The notes: generated from the letters alone by a model not told the origin. Numbered from the stretch's first letter, positions 5,883 to 13,690 are shown. The stretch: 13,690 nucleotides of DNA from Dialister sp. UBA6422 (GCA_002439665.1 DJPC01000018.1:21519-35208); one strand, 5' to 3'. Numbers and translations are program-made.

Positions 5883-7076
5883 TTAGTGTATCTTCCCCAC
5901 CACTTTGACATCAATTAAGAGTGGCCCCTGGGTATAAACATCTCTAGCAGCAGTAACAATGATATCACACTGCCCATTATTTTCCTTCACTTTCCGAATC
6001 ACTTCCATCAATTCTTGTCCATCCAAAGCGCCTACCTTCCCAGTAATCGGGTCTGGCAAAATCCCCTTGGACTGTGCAAAATGATTCAAATCATTAAGGA
6101 ATCTCAGTACCTGCAGTTCGTAATTTTTAATATCTTGATATTTGTTGAGATTGCCCTTATACAGCACCTGACCTTTTTTAAAGACCATAAGGTTATCATG
6201 AATGTCAAAATCTACAACCAGTCGTTCCCCAAGAATTAAATTTTGCGCAGCTACAATGCGTACCAATTTTTTATTTTTCGCTCCAGTCACTTGCTCTACA
6301 GCTGCATCAAAATCAGACTGGCTCATGCGGATTAAATTCACAGAATCGTCAGTGATATTAAGCTGGGCTTTTAAGGAATGATTAATGTCATTTAAAATAC
6401 TATTTAACACTTGAATAGACTGTTCCCTACTCATCCCTTCATCCACAGTAGTACTTGTGACGATCTGCCCAGCCTGCAGGATCACTTGTCCTTCTCGCAA
6501 GGCATAAATATTTTGAATCAGCTGCTGTTTTTCTGCATTGAGTACATGAATATTTCCTGTCAGTTCTTTTTTTGTATCCTCCAATTTCTGAATTTCTTCA
6601 GCCGATTGTTCTACCCCAGCCTGTGCTTCATCATAGGCGTGCTGCACAGAAGATAATTCATTTTCCATGTACATTCTCTGGCTTTCTACCATTTCCAATT
6701 GACGAGAGGTAGCTTCCGATTTTTTCGTCACATCTTCATATTCTTGATTTCTATCCTGAAGCTGCTTTTTCCCTTTTTCAAGTTCAATGTTTTTAACATG
6801 AATTTCTTGATTCAAATGATCCATCTGGGTTTGCAGTTTAGATAGACCAAAAAGAGCTACTCGCACATTTTCATTGACCACAGCTAAAGCAGCAATAGTA
6901 ATGAAGGAAATTAAAATACCAGAAAGAATCGTAACAATCACAGATGTGTATTTCGGCCTCAATCCGAATAAAGTCATCCGTTTCTTGCCTACTTTAGAGC
7001 CAATTCGATCCCCCAGGAAAGCAATAAGCCCGCCCATAATAATCAGAATCAAAAACATGGCTATTCCGATAAACAT
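5883..7076 (-). CDS. DUF3084-domain membrane-anchored coiled-coil protein
   Basis: A 397-residue protein of unknown function. Two hydrophobic segments (about residues 3-20 and 44-66) flank the conserved linker GDRIGSKVGKKRMTLFGLRPKYTS, which is the hallmark of DUF3084 proteins. A long heptad-rich coiled coil follows (about 78-195, rich in Gln, Glu and Lys). The C-terminal domain (about 210-397) is globular, with an ILGERLVVDFDIHDNLMVFKKGQVLYKG stretch and a final VTAARDVYTQGPLLIDVKVVGKI strand region. To my knowledge the family occurs mainly in Cyanobacteria and diderm Firmicutes, often beside LPS transport genes as here, which suggests an envelope role; that is inference. The ATG at 7076 has AAAGGAGA upstream at slightly long spacing. 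Own terminators lie on both sides, so it is probably a monocistronic unit. Confidence 0.85.
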   Translation of the reverse strand: MFIGIAMFLILIIMGGLIAFLGDRIGSKVGKKRMTLFGLRPKYTSVIVTILSGILISFITIAALAVVNENVRVALFGLSKLQTQMDHLNQEIHVKNIELEKGKKQLQDRNQEYEDVTKKSEATSRQLEMVESQRMYMENELSSVQHAYDEAQAGVEQSAEEIQKLEDTKKELTGNIHVLNAEKQQLIQNIYALREGQVILQAGQIVTSTTVDEGMSREQSIQVLNSILNDINHSLKAQLNITDDSVNLIRMSQSDFDAAVEQVTGAKNKKLVRIVAAQNLILGERLVVDFDIHDNLMVFKKGQVLYKGNLNKYQDIKNYELQVLRFLNDLNHFAQSKGILPDPITGKVGALDGQELMEVIRKVKENNGQCDIIVTAARDVYTQGPLLIDVKVVGKIH

Positions 7077-7261
7077 ATGTCTATTGTCTCCTTTACTGAG
7101 AAATGAAAGTTGAAAGAAGAGTGGCTAAAGAGTAGAAAAGTTTTTACTACCCAATGACCAGCTATGAGTGGTTAGTAATGAATTCAAATAACAATGAATG
7201 GTCAATAACATATCATATTTGCTCTGTAAAAATAGTTTATCATATATATGTATTATACACT
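7077..7261 (-). promoter_or_regulatory. Leader and candidate promoter region of the DUF3084 gene
   Basis: About 185 bases separate the upstream terminator from the DUF3084 start. A perfect TATAAT occurs at 7257-7252, directly after the terminator, but its -35 region (AACCAT) is poor. A TTGACC at 7205-7200 has only TTCATT 17 bases downstream. Either could be the promoter. A TGACCA/TGGTCA pair (around 7155-7160 and 7199-7204) is the only other symmetry seen. Confidence 0.35.
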
Positions 7262-7296
7262 AAAAAACGCCTCAATGGTTATTTGAGGCGTTTTTT
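7262..7296 (-). terminator. Strong intrinsic terminator after the LptF-family gene (symmetrical, possibly bidirectional)
   Basis: Fourteen-base perfect arms (7262-7275 and 7283-7296: A6 followed by CGCCTCAA, and its complement) surround a seven-base loop. The A and T runs on the two sides make it functional in either direction. It closes the LPS block. The stretch between it and the stop at 7379 holds only a short ATGCC/GGCAT hairpin. Confidence 0.93.
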
Positions 7297-7378
7297 ATCT
7301 TCCTATAAATTTTTCTAACAGAAAACCTACTAGTTAAAATGCCATCCTGTAAGGCATGAAAAATGGCTATCCATATTC

Positions 7379-8464
7379 TTATCTATTTGCTTTACGAATC
7401 AGAAGAGCACCCATAGCAAGGGCTATGAAATTTGGTAACCATACAGCAAGGAATGGTGGCAAAGCATGTCCTTTCCCTAGGGCTTCTAAAAAAGTCATAA
7501 TAGCATAATACACAAAAATAATGACTACCGATAGACCAAACCCCACAGAGGAAGAAGATCTCTGCTTTTGTACACCTAAAGGAGCCCCTACGATCGCAAA
7601 AACAAAGCTAGCCATAGGCAAGGAGAACCGCCGATAAACTTCCATCACAAGGCCTGTCACATCTGCATGGGCTGCTTCATAGGCTTTCTTGGTGATTAAA
7701 AGTTCACGAATGGTCATTTCATCCAGTTTCTTCTTTTCCTTAGGAATATTTTCCGGTGCCATAGCGTATGGAATTTCCTGAGATTCAAAATGAAGCATTC
7801 GATCCACACCATCACCGGTCAGATCATAAATGACCCCATCCGTCATATGCCATACCCCATTTTTCCAAACGGCTTTCGGAGCATTTTCTACACGAATCAC
7901 TTCTTCATTTTCAAATTCTTGAACGGTAATATTTTCCAATTCTTTGGTGGTAGGATTATACCGACGGGCATACAGCAAATGATTGATTTTTCCATTCTGC
8001 ACATCACGAATGACCACATGGTCAGTCATACCAGGATTTAGATTCTTCTTAATTTCCGTATTGAGTACATAATCATATTCTCTATTGGTCCATGGCACAA
8101 CATATTCATTAAAAGCCACGGCACAAAGGCTAATCAATAAGGCCAATACAAAAACTGGCATGGCCAAGCGGAAAAAGCTTTGTCCAGAAGTTCGCATAAC
8201 GATGAGTTCACTAGACCCAGATAAGCGGGCAAAACACATCAAGGCCCCTAGCAAAACTGCCATTGGAAAGGTATATACAATAATCCTTGGCAAAGCTAAG
8301 ATAAAAATTTTAACCGCAGATACAGCAGAAGCGCCATAGGTGGTCACGTAACCAGCGATTTTCAAAAGGGTATCTGCCCCCAGAAAAATAGCAGTAAAAG
8401 CAGCTACGCCAAACAGAAAGGGAGCTAAAAATTCTTTTAGTACATATTTATCTAACAGTCGCAT
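7379..8464 (-). CDS. LptF/LptG-family (YjgP/YjgQ) LPS export permease
   Basis: A 361-residue inner-membrane subunit of the LPS exporter LptB2FG, which extracts LPS from the inner membrane and pushes it onto the LptC/LptA bridge. The layout is canonical: N-terminal helices (about 12-36, 53-78, 98-120) starting with LLDKYVLKEFLAPFLFG; a large periplasmic beta-jellyroll domain (about 125-265); and three C-terminal helices (about 281-361) opening with YRRFSLPMASFVFAIVGAPLG, the usual coupling-helix text. Proteobacteria need two different subunits; only one is present here, and the next gene is not a permease. It may act as a homodimer or pair with a copy elsewhere, so I cannot choose between LptF and LptG. 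The ATG at 8464 has GGGAGGAAAA upstream and follows lptB by 30 bases. Confidence 0.93.
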   Translation of the reverse strand: MRLLDKYVLKEFLAPFLFGVAAFTAIFLGADTLLKIAGYVTTYGASAVSAVKIFILALPRIIVYTFPMAVLLGALMCFARLSGSSELIVMRTSGQSFFRLAMPVFVLALLISLCAVAFNEYVVPWTNREYDYVLNTEIKKNLNPGMTDHVVIRDVQNGKINHLLYARRYNPTTKELENITVQEFENEEVIRVENAPKAVWKNGVWHMTDGVIYDLTGDGVDRMLHFESQEIPYAMAPENIPKEKKKLDEMTIRELLITKKAYEAAHADVTGLVMEVYRRFSLPMASFVFAIVGAPLGVQKQRSSSSVGFGLSVVIIFVYYAIMTFLEALGKGHALPPFLAVWLPNFIALAMGALLIRKANR

Positions 8465-8494
8465 TCGAATTTTCCTCCCAACATATTACATATA

Positions 8495-9217
8495 TCATAA
8501 GCTGAAATTTTCCCCCAGATAGAACTTTTTAGCTGTAGGGTTCACAGCAATATCATCCGCTTTGCCAGACAGAAGGATTTTCCCCTCTGACAAGATATAT
8601 GCTTTATCTACAATACGAAGTGTTTCTCTTACATTATGATCGGTAATCAAAATCCCAATGCCTCTTGTTTTAAGATGCATCACTACACTTTGAATATCTT
8701 CTACAGCCAATGGATCTACGCCTGCGAAGGGTTCATCTAGCAAAATAAAGGATGGATCCAGTGTCAAAGAACGAGCAATCTCTACACGGCGTCTTTCGCC
8801 GCCAGAAAGTGCATCCCCTCTTGTGTCTTTCACATGTCCAATATGAAATTCATCCAATAAGTTCTCTGCTTTATCTTTCTTTTCCGCTTCTGTTAAATCT
8901 TTGCGCGTTTCCAAAAGTGCCATCAGATTATTCCATACTGTCATTTTTCTAAAAATGGAAGCTTCCTGTGGCAAATATCCAATCCCAAATTGATGTCTTT
9001 CATGAATGGGCATTCCTACTAAAGATTTTCCATCCACAGTTACATCCCCTTCATCGGGCTGAATGATTCCTACGATCATGTAGAACGTGGTGGTCTTTCC
9101 AGCACCATTGGGTCCCAAAAGTCCTACAATAGAACCCTGTTCCACTTCTACATTGACTTGGTTCACTACAGTACGATTTCCATACCGTTTGATTAAGTCA
9201 TGTGTTTCTATTTTCAT
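8495..9217 (-). CDS. lptB: LPS export ABC transporter ATP-binding protein LptB
   Basis: The 240-residue ATPase that powers LPS extraction and transport from the cytoplasmic side. Seen: Walker A GPNGAGKTT (35-43), Q-loop YLPQEASIF (Gln84), signature LSGGERRR (137-144), Walker B FILLDEPFAGVDP (Asp161-Glu162) and the switch His194 in ITDHNVRET. The RKMTVWNNLMALLE and GERRRVEIARSL wording is distinctive for LptB among ABC ATPases. Its ATG overlaps the lptA stop by four bases, with AAGGA just upstream, and the LptF-type permease follows, as expected for the complex. Confidence 0.97.
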   Translation of the reverse strand: MKIETHDLIKRYGNRTVVNQVNVEVEQGSIVGLLGPNGAGKTTTFYMIVGIIQPDEGDVTVDGKSLVGMPIHERHQFGIGYLPQEASIFRKMTVWNNLMALLETRKDLTEAEKKDKAENLLDEFHIGHVKDTRGDALSGGERRRVEIARSLTLDPSFILLDEPFAGVDPLAVEDIQSVVMHLKTRGIGILITDHNVRETLRIVDKAYILSEGKILLSGKADDIAVNPTAKKFYLGENFSL

Positions 9218-10059
9218 TTGTTATCCTTAGTTTCTAATGGGTTTCCTGCATATTCCGGCCGTCCTGCTATAGGAGTAGCTTTAGTCACTGGTCCTTGAGG
9301 AGCTGCACCCGTCTGATCTGCAGAGCCTGTATTGGCTGCATCATCGCTTCCTGTATTGGTGATCACAATGGTGCTTCGTCCAGTAGTTTCTACCACCTTA
9401 TCTGCATCACGCAATACCAGTTCTGGTCCATTAAAGGAATTGCCCTTCTGTGTCACCCATGCATTGCCCGTAAGAACCAGTTTCCCATCTGCACCATTTT
9501 GACCAGTTCTCGTATACACTGCCTGGTCTCCATAGCCAGTGGCTTCATTGACTGTACTATTTAAATTGACACCACCGGTGGCTACAATTTTTACTTGCTT
9601 TAAATTACCTTCAATATGAGGGGCTGTTAAACTACCATCTGGTGTTTCCAAATAGCCGTTGCCTTCAATTTTTCCAAAGCCAGTATCACTGTTATACATC
9701 ACATCATCTCCACGGAGAATACGATTTTCTGCTCCGTCGTGAAAATTAACATGACCTACGCCTCTTGTCGTTTTGTCTTTATAGAGATACATCGTATCTG
9801 CTGTCAAAGTAGTGGCTTCTTTTACGTATTGTACACCGCCCTTAAGGAAAGCACTTCTATCACTAAAGTGATATTCGCCTTCACTACTGGTAATCGTAGC
9901 CCCTTGATTGGCATGAATCACTACATTTCCCTTGGCACTCACCACTTGGGTACTACCATTGTAAGTAATTTCATCTGCACTAATATCATCAGCCATAGCA
10001 GTTCCAGCTATTGTACATGCCAAAGCAGCCATAGCCACTATCATACCTATTTTTTTCAC
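9214..10059 (-). CDS. lptA: Periplasmic LPS transport protein LptA (OstA-like), GTG start
   Basis: A 281-residue exported OstA/LptA-fold protein that polymerises into the periplasmic bridge carrying LPS to the outer membrane. A signal peptide (about 1-23, probable cleavage after TAMA) is followed by repeated beta-jellyroll strands with the family pattern 'ISADEITYNGSTQVVSAKGNVVI' and 'LTADTMYLY...GVGHV'. It is longer than E. coli LptA (about 185): more jellyroll repeats and a low-complexity tail rich in Gly, Ala, Thr, Asp and Pro (about 230-281). The start is GTG at 10059, in a GTGA overlap with the lptC stop and with AAAGGAGGA upstream, indicating translational coupling. Function follows from the lptC-lptA-lptB order. 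Confidence 0.93.
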   Translation of the reverse strand: MKKIGMIVAMAALACTIAGTAMADDISADEITYNGSTQVVSAKGNVVIHANQGATITSSEGEYHFSDRSAFLKGGVQYVKEATTLTADTMYLYKDKTTRGVGHVNFHDGAENRILRGDDVMYNSDTGFGKIEGNGYLETPDGSLTAPHIEGNLKQVKIVATGGVNLNSTVNEATGYGDQAVYTRTGQNGADGKLVLTGNAWVTQKGNSFNGPELVLRDADKVVETTGRSTIVITNTGSDDAANTGSADQTGAAPQGPVTKATPIAGRPEYAGNPLETKDNK

Positions 10060-10604
10060 TCTGCATCCTCCTTTTCTGACAGTTTGGCATGTCCCTTAGC
10101 AGTCAGCTCCTGCAATACCCGATCTCCAGTAAAGCTGTCTGCCGTTAATACCTTGCCATCTTTTTCTGCTGTAAAAAATTGATCTGTCGATAGAATCTGT
10201 GTATTTCCATCATAAGTCAAATTTTCTGCATGAAGTACCATGCCATCATCAGACTGGCCTTCTACATGACCTTCTATATACACTTTTTTATCCTTACGAG
10301 TCACAGTTCCTTTATCCGCTGTCAGATATAATTCATTGCCATCTTTAATGAAATATCCCTCTAGTCCTTCTAGTTCTGCCGAATTCTTATCTTTACTCAT
10401 AATGACATGTTTTGCTTTAAGCCGCCATACAGGTTTCCCCTGTTGGTCTTCTTTCAATTCAATATTGGAAAATTCCATAGTGGTGACGGTATTTTCTCCG
10501 CTTCCTAGAGACTCACGGGAATCGTCTTTAAAGAGAAAATAAATACCTAGGGCAAGAAAAAGGATGACGGCTGCCACAAGCCCCAGCTTTACATTCTTAT
10601 TCAT
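10056..10604 (-). CDS. lptC: LPS export protein LptC
   Basis: A 182-residue bitopic protein: a short positively charged N-terminus, one transmembrane helix (about 7-24, LGLVAAVILFLALGIYFLF), and a periplasmic jellyroll of the LptC/OstA type (TTMEFSNIELKEDQQGKPVWRLKAKHVIM, LTADKGTV, VLHAENLTYDGNTQIL). It receives LPS from the LptB2FG exporter and passes it to LptA. Length is close to E. coli LptC (191). It begins within an ATGA overlap with the acyltransferase gene and ends in a GTGA overlap with lptA. Confidence 0.93.
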   Translation of the reverse strand: MNKNVKLGLVAAVILFLALGIYFLFKDDSRESLGSGENTVTTMEFSNIELKEDQQGKPVWRLKAKHVIMSKDKNSAELEGLEGYFIKDGNELYLTADKGTVTRKDKKVYIEGHVEGQSDDGMVLHAENLTYDGNTQILSTDQFFTAEKDGKVLTADSFTGDRVLQELTAKGHAKLSEKEDAE

Positions 10605-11587
10605 GCCTTGCCTCCTTCAGTTTCATTCCAGGTATCACTGATCCCTGAAGCAAATACTTTTTTCTCCTCATCACTAAGGTCCATATACATTTTAATCCTC
10701 CCTGGCCTTGTCCAAAATAGATGCTGGAACCATAACCAGTCAGAAGGATGCTCTTTAATAAATGTTTCCATCGTAGATGCCATTTTTTGTGCATTGGTTA
10801 GGAGATCTTTTTTGGCATCTCCTGTATTTTCATAATAAAAATGCTTGCCAATACAAATGGTATGTCCCTTACCTCCAGGATTTCTTACAATAAAGAGTGG
10901 AACAATAGGTGCCTTAAATTTTTTTGCAAATACAGCTGGTCCCTGCGGAAAAGAGAACACTCGATTCATAAATAATACAGGTATTCCTGTTGTATCACCA
11001 TCTTTATCCGATAAAAATCCTAAGATGTGATTTTTCTTCATTGAACGGGCTGCTGCAATCATTTCATATCCACCAGTACCAGTCAGGTAAATATGCTGCC
11101 CAGCCCTTGCTCGATAGTCGTTGATAATCCGCATCAAAGCATCATCTGCTTGCTTTTTGCCAATAGCAGAGGTGTCATATCCATGAAGTGCAAGTCCAGC
11201 TCCTAACCATTCCCAGTTTCCCATATGGGCCGTTAGTCCTACAATACCCTTGCCTTCTGCATAAGCTGCTTCCAAATACTCCGGGTGATCAATCTTTACA
11301 TATTCATCAATGTGATCTTTTTCTCGACATAGGCGTGGCATGTACATCATTTCCATAGCAGACATGCCAATATGCTCATACACTTGTTGCAAAATGGTTT
11401 CTGCTTCCTTGTGTGAAATGTTCATACCAGTCATAATCTGTTCAATACCACGGTTCTTCTGCTTGGCTATGCGGTTCAGTATGCAAGGCCCCAAAAAGCG
11501 ACCAATTGCAAGGATACGATCATAGGACATCATGCAAAGCAAATTGCTGATTCCTTTCAGTATCCCATATCTTACATTGAATAACAT
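10601..11587 (-). CDS. Lipid A biosynthesis lauroyl/myristoyl-type acyltransferase (LpxL/HtrB family)
   Basis: A 328-residue LpxL/LpxM-family enzyme that adds a secondary acyl chain to Kdo-lipid A at the inner membrane. The catalytic HX4E motif is HMGNWE (His121 to Glu126) within GIVGLTAHMGNWEWLGAGLA. Further family blocks are ILGFLSDKDGDTTGIPVLFMNR (188-209), FPQGPAVFAKKFKAPIVPLFIVR (213-235), and a C-terminal WLWFQHLFWTRP. The N-terminal region is hydrophobic and probably membrane-associated. Which acyl chain is used cannot be told from sequence. The ATG at 11587 has only an AGAAAGAAGAA-like ribosome-binding site. A 152-base gap separates it from kdsC; its end overlaps lptC by four bases. 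Confidence 0.93.
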   Translation of the reverse strand: MLFNVRYGILKGISNLLCMMSYDRILAIGRFLGPCILNRIAKQKNRGIEQIMTGMNISHKEAETILQQVYEHIGMSAMEMMYMPRLCREKDHIDEYVKIDHPEYLEAAYAEGKGIVGLTAHMGNWEWLGAGLALHGYDTSAIGKKQADDALMRIINDYRARAGQHIYLTGTGGYEMIAAARSMKKNHILGFLSDKDGDTTGIPVLFMNRVFSFPQGPAVFAKKFKAPIVPLFIVRNPGGKGHTICIGKHFYYENTGDAKKDLLTNAQKMASTMETFIKEHPSDWLWFQHLFWTRPGRIKMYMDLSDEEKKVFASGISDTWNETEGGKA

Positions 11588-11739
11588 GGCTAATTCTTCT
11601 TTCTGGAAATGAGGAAATTACACAAAAAGTAATAATAACAAGTCACCTAAATAAGGCTCATCATATCATCCTTATTAGTAAGAAATAAGTAATAAGTATA
11701 TAGATAATTCCCAAAATCAAAAAGCATCTTTTAATACAT
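11588..11739 (-). promoter_or_regulatory. kdsC-lpxL intergenic spacer with a small hairpin
   Basis: This 152-base AT-rich gap holds a seven-base inverted repeat (AATAAGG at 11650-11656 with CCTTATT at 11670-11676, 13-base loop) without a following U tract, so it is a poor terminator; it could mark RNA processing or an operator. A TATGAT lies within the loop region with only a weak -35 match. No confident promoter is seen, and whether lpxL is co-transcribed with kdsC remains open. Confidence 0.3.
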
Positions 11740-12276
11740 CTATTGAATTAAATCTAACTGATCAATTTCTCTAAAAGAATAGACCGCTTCATCCCAACGT
11801 CCTTGGGATTTTAAAATTTCTTCTATAAATTCTCTAGCTGCCCCTTCTCCCCCTTTATAGCGGGAAATAAAATCAGCGATGGCTCTATTCTCCACGCAGG
11901 CATTAGAGGGACATCCAGAAACTCCTACTTTGCTAAATAAAGGAAGATCATTCAAATCGTCTCCCATATAGGCTGCTAGATCCCAATCTAAATGGAATTT
12001 CTTCAGCAAATCATGCATAGCTTCTGTTTTATTTTTTATGCCCATTAACACAAAATCACAGTGCAGTTCTTTGGCTCTAGCCTCTACAATGGCAGAAGTC
12101 CTTCCTGTAATAAAGCCTATTTTATACCCCATTCGATGACCTAAACTTAAAGCTAGCCCATCATGGACATTAAAAAACTTATAGGCTTCCCCATGAGGCC
12201 CCATCACCAATTGCCCATTGGTAAGTGTTCCATCTACATCGAATGCGATAAGCTTAATTTTCTCTGCACCACGCAT
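11740..12276 (-). CDS. kdsC: 3-deoxy-D-manno-octulosonate-8-phosphate phosphatase KdsC
   Basis: A 178-residue HAD-superfamily phosphatase that removes phosphate from Kdo-8-phosphate to give free Kdo. The nucleophile motif is FDVDGTLTNG (Asp13, Asp15), motif II is ITGRTS (56-61), and the last acidic motif is MGDDLNDLPLF (104-114). The capless, short form and the HDGLAL segment are typical of KdsC tetramers. Its ATG shares one base with the kdsD stop (TAATG), so the two are translationally coupled. Confidence 0.96.
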   Translation of the reverse strand: MRGAEKIKLIAFDVDGTLTNGQLVMGPHGEAYKFFNVHDGLALSLGHRMGYKIGFITGRTSAIVEARAKELHCDFVLMGIKNKTEAMHDLLKKFHLDWDLAAYMGDDLNDLPLFSKVGVSGCPSNACVENRAIADFISRYKGGEGAAREFIEEILKSQGRWDEAVYSFREIDQLDLIQ

Positions 12277-13247
12277 TACATGACCCCCTGTTTTAATAAA
12301 TCGGTGATATGCACCATACCGATGGCTTTGCCATCAGTATCAGTCACAGGAAGTACGGTAATAGGATGGGGATGATGTTTTTCCATCACATGAAGAGCAG
12401 ACGCAGCCAATTGATCTGTAGCAATCACCATAGGATGAAGCGTCATCACTTCTGACACGGGCAGGTTTAAAAAATCCATTCCCTTTTCTAAACCGCGGCG
12501 AACATCTCCATCGGTCATAAGTCCTTTTAGATGTCCCTTTTCATCCACCACAGAAACAGCACCGAGCCCTTTATCTGTCATAACGAAAAGCGCATCTTTT
12601 ACCGTAGACGTTTCTGCAATGACCGGATTATCTTCCCCTTTATGCATCACTTGTTCCACAGTGAGAAGAAGCTTTTTCCCTAACGAACCTCCTGGATGGA
12701 ACACGGCAAAATTATCTGCCGTAAAATGATGCCTTTCCATAAGAGATACAGCCAGTGCATCCCCTAAAGCTAAAGCAGCTGTAGTAGAACTGGTAGGTGC
12801 TAACCCTAAGCTATCCGCTTCTTTTTTTACACTGGCATTGAGCACTGCATCTGCATTCTTAGCCAGTGTAGAGTGAGTATTTCCAACAACTGCAATGAGT
12901 TTAGCCCCGATACGTTTAAGGGATGGTAAAATATTTAAGATTTCTGCTGTTTCGCCGCTATTGGAATAGGCAATCACTACATCATCTGCAGTGACCATGC
13001 CTAAATCTCCATGAATGCCTTCTGCTGGATGAAGGAAAAAAGCAGGAGTACCTGTACTGGCCATCGTAGCAGCTATCTTACGCGCAATGTGTCCAGATTT
13101 CCCCATGCCTGTCAATACCACACGCCCTTTAGCATGCTCGATGAGGCAAACTGCCTTTTCAAATTCACCGTCTAAATGATCTACCAAAGAAAGTACCGCC
13201 GCTGCTTCATCACGAAGTACCCGCGAAGCTGTATCGATGACTGACAT
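12276..13247 (-). CDS. kdsD: Arabinose-5-phosphate isomerase KdsD (KpsF/GutQ family)
   Basis: A 323-residue isomerase converting ribulose-5-phosphate to arabinose-5-phosphate, the sugar precursor of Kdo. The N-terminal SIS domain shows GMGKSGHIARKIAATMASTGTPAFFLHPAEGIHGDLGM (about 47-84) and the phosphate-sugar loop SNSGET (95-100). Two CBS domains occupy about 200-323 (VMHKG...LKGLMTDGDVRRGL and VMTLHP...IGMVHITDLL). The start chosen is the ATG at 13247, with AGGAGG six bases upstream and MSVIDTASRVL as N-terminus; an ATG nine codons earlier has no such site. Context with kdsA and kdsC supports Kdo synthesis over the paralogous GutQ role. Confidence 0.95.
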   Translation of the reverse strand: MSVIDTASRVLRDEAAAVLSLVDHLDGEFEKAVCLIEHAKGRVVLTGMGKSGHIARKIAATMASTGTPAFFLHPAEGIHGDLGMVTADDVVIAYSNSGETAEILNILPSLKRIGAKLIAVVGNTHSTLAKNADAVLNASVKKEADSLGLAPTSSTTAALALGDALAVSLMERHHFTADNFAVFHPGGSLGKKLLLTVEQVMHKGEDNPVIAETSTVKDALFVMTDKGLGAVSVVDEKGHLKGLMTDGDVRRGLEKGMDFLNLPVSEVMTLHPMVIATDQLAASALHVMEKHHPHPITVLPVTDTDGKAIGMVHITDLLKQGVM

Positions 13248-13293
13248 GAAGCCTCCTACACAAAATGTACACATAAAATAAAGATTACACTTT

Positions 13294-13322
13294 ATTATAC
13301 AATACTTATGGACTAGTAGCTA
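13294..13322 (-). promoter_or_regulatory. Weak candidate promoter between kdsA and kdsD
   Basis: A perfect TATAAT occurs at 13299-13294, about 46 bases before the kdsD start, but the sequence 17 bases upstream (TAGCTA) does not resemble a -35 box. The 128-base gap shows no terminator, so kdsD may also be read through from kdsA. Confidence 0.3.
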
Positions 13323-13375
13323 GAGATTATAGACCAGGGGAGATGAGAACAGCATGACCGCTTTCCTCTACTGTA

Positions 13376-13690
13376 TTACTGTTTTTGTAAACCTTCTGCC
13401 TTATCTTTTTTTACAATTTCATTAATTGCAATAAGATCTTTCAAGAGGCCTTCCAAAGAAGATAGATACAGCATATTAGTAGAATCAGAAAGTCCTTCCG
13501 GTGGATTGTCATGTACTTCCATAAAAAATCCATCCACACCAGATGCAGCAGCTGCTCTAGCCAGATAAGGAATGAATTCTCTCTGTCCACCAGTGGTACT
13601 TCCCATACCACCAGGAAGCTGTACACTATGGGTAGCATCAAAAATGACGGGATAACCAAATTGACGCATAATCGGGAAAGAACGCATATC
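13376..13690 (-). CDS. kdsA: 3-deoxy-8-phosphooctulonate synthase KdsA, C-terminal part
   Basis: The last 104 codons of Kdo-8-phosphate synthase, which condenses phosphoenolpyruvate with arabinose-5-phosphate; the N-terminal part lies beyond the window. Recognisable are [15 protein letters not shown], the substrate-binding [16 protein letters not shown] segment, [21 protein letters not shown], and the closing helix [15 protein letters not shown]. These follow the order of the family's final TIM-barrel strands and match its C-terminal end closely. It is followed by kdsD and kdsC, giving three consecutive steps of Kdo synthesis. Confidence 0.95.
   Translation of the reverse strand, partial: DMRSFPIMRQFGYPVIFDATHSVQLPGGMGSTTGGQREFIPYLARAAAASGVDGFFMEVHDNPPEGLSDSTNMLYLSSLEGLLKDLIAINEIVKKDKAEGLQKQ

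Noticed and set aside
9739..10182. 147-codon plus-strand open frame across lptA/lptC
   Set aside because: Antisense shadow of two well-recognised genes; Ser/His/Cys-rich composition without motifs.

Overview
The window (about 13.7 kb, moderately AT-rich) reads as a chromosomal segment of a diderm firmicute, most probably class Negativicutes (Veillonella/Dialister/Megasphaera-type bacteria). Two kinds of evidence meet here. One is a block of Kdo, lipid A and LPS-transport genes, which implies an LPS outer membrane. The other is a pair of T-box riboswitches, a regulatory style typical of Firmicutes. The genus is an inference. Every convincing gene lies on the minus strand, so transcription runs from high to low coordinates; no plus-strand gene, tRNA, rRNA, CRISPR array or insertion sequence was found.

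Region A (13690 to 7262) is the envelope block. In transcription order it holds the 3' end of kdsA, then kdsD (SIS plus CBS domains), kdsC, an LpxL/HtrB-type lipid A acyltransferase, lptC, lptA, lptB and one LptF/LptG-family permease. Several junctions overlap by 1 to 4 bases (kdsD/kdsC, lpxL/lptC, lptC/lptA, lptA/lptB), so they are probably translationally coupled. The products make Kdo, acylate lipid A and carry LPS from the inner membrane towards the outer leaflet. A strong symmetrical terminator at 7262-7296 closes the block.

Region B (7261 to 5206) holds a membrane-anchored coiled-coil DUF3084 protein with its own terminator, followed by a small RNase H-fold protein of the YqgF/RuvX family.

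Region C (5205 to 1, running off the window) is the most interesting part. A near-consensus promoter (TTGACG, 17 bases, TATATT) is followed by two complete T-box leaders in series, each with Stem I landmarks, a specifier loop, a T-box bulge and its own intrinsic terminator. In both, the best specifier reading is UGC (Cys) and the bulge is UGGA. UGGA pairs with a tRNA ending UCCA, that is U73, the usual tRNA-Cys discriminator. The genes behind this double gate are a Xi-class glutathione-transferase-like protein, an MmgE/PrpD-family protein, a GNAT acetyltransferase (TTG start) and two tandem lipoprotein substrate-binding proteins of the cystine/polar amino acid type; the second is cut by the window edge. 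The set resembles the B. subtilis yxe locus for S-(2-succino)cysteine use (GNAT, amino acid ABC transporter, MmgE/PrpD), with a thiol-transferase in place of the flavin monooxygenase. My working hypothesis is a cysteine-starvation operon that imports and dismantles an S-substituted cysteine or cystine-like compound. The T-boxes are seen in the sequence; the substrate is inference.
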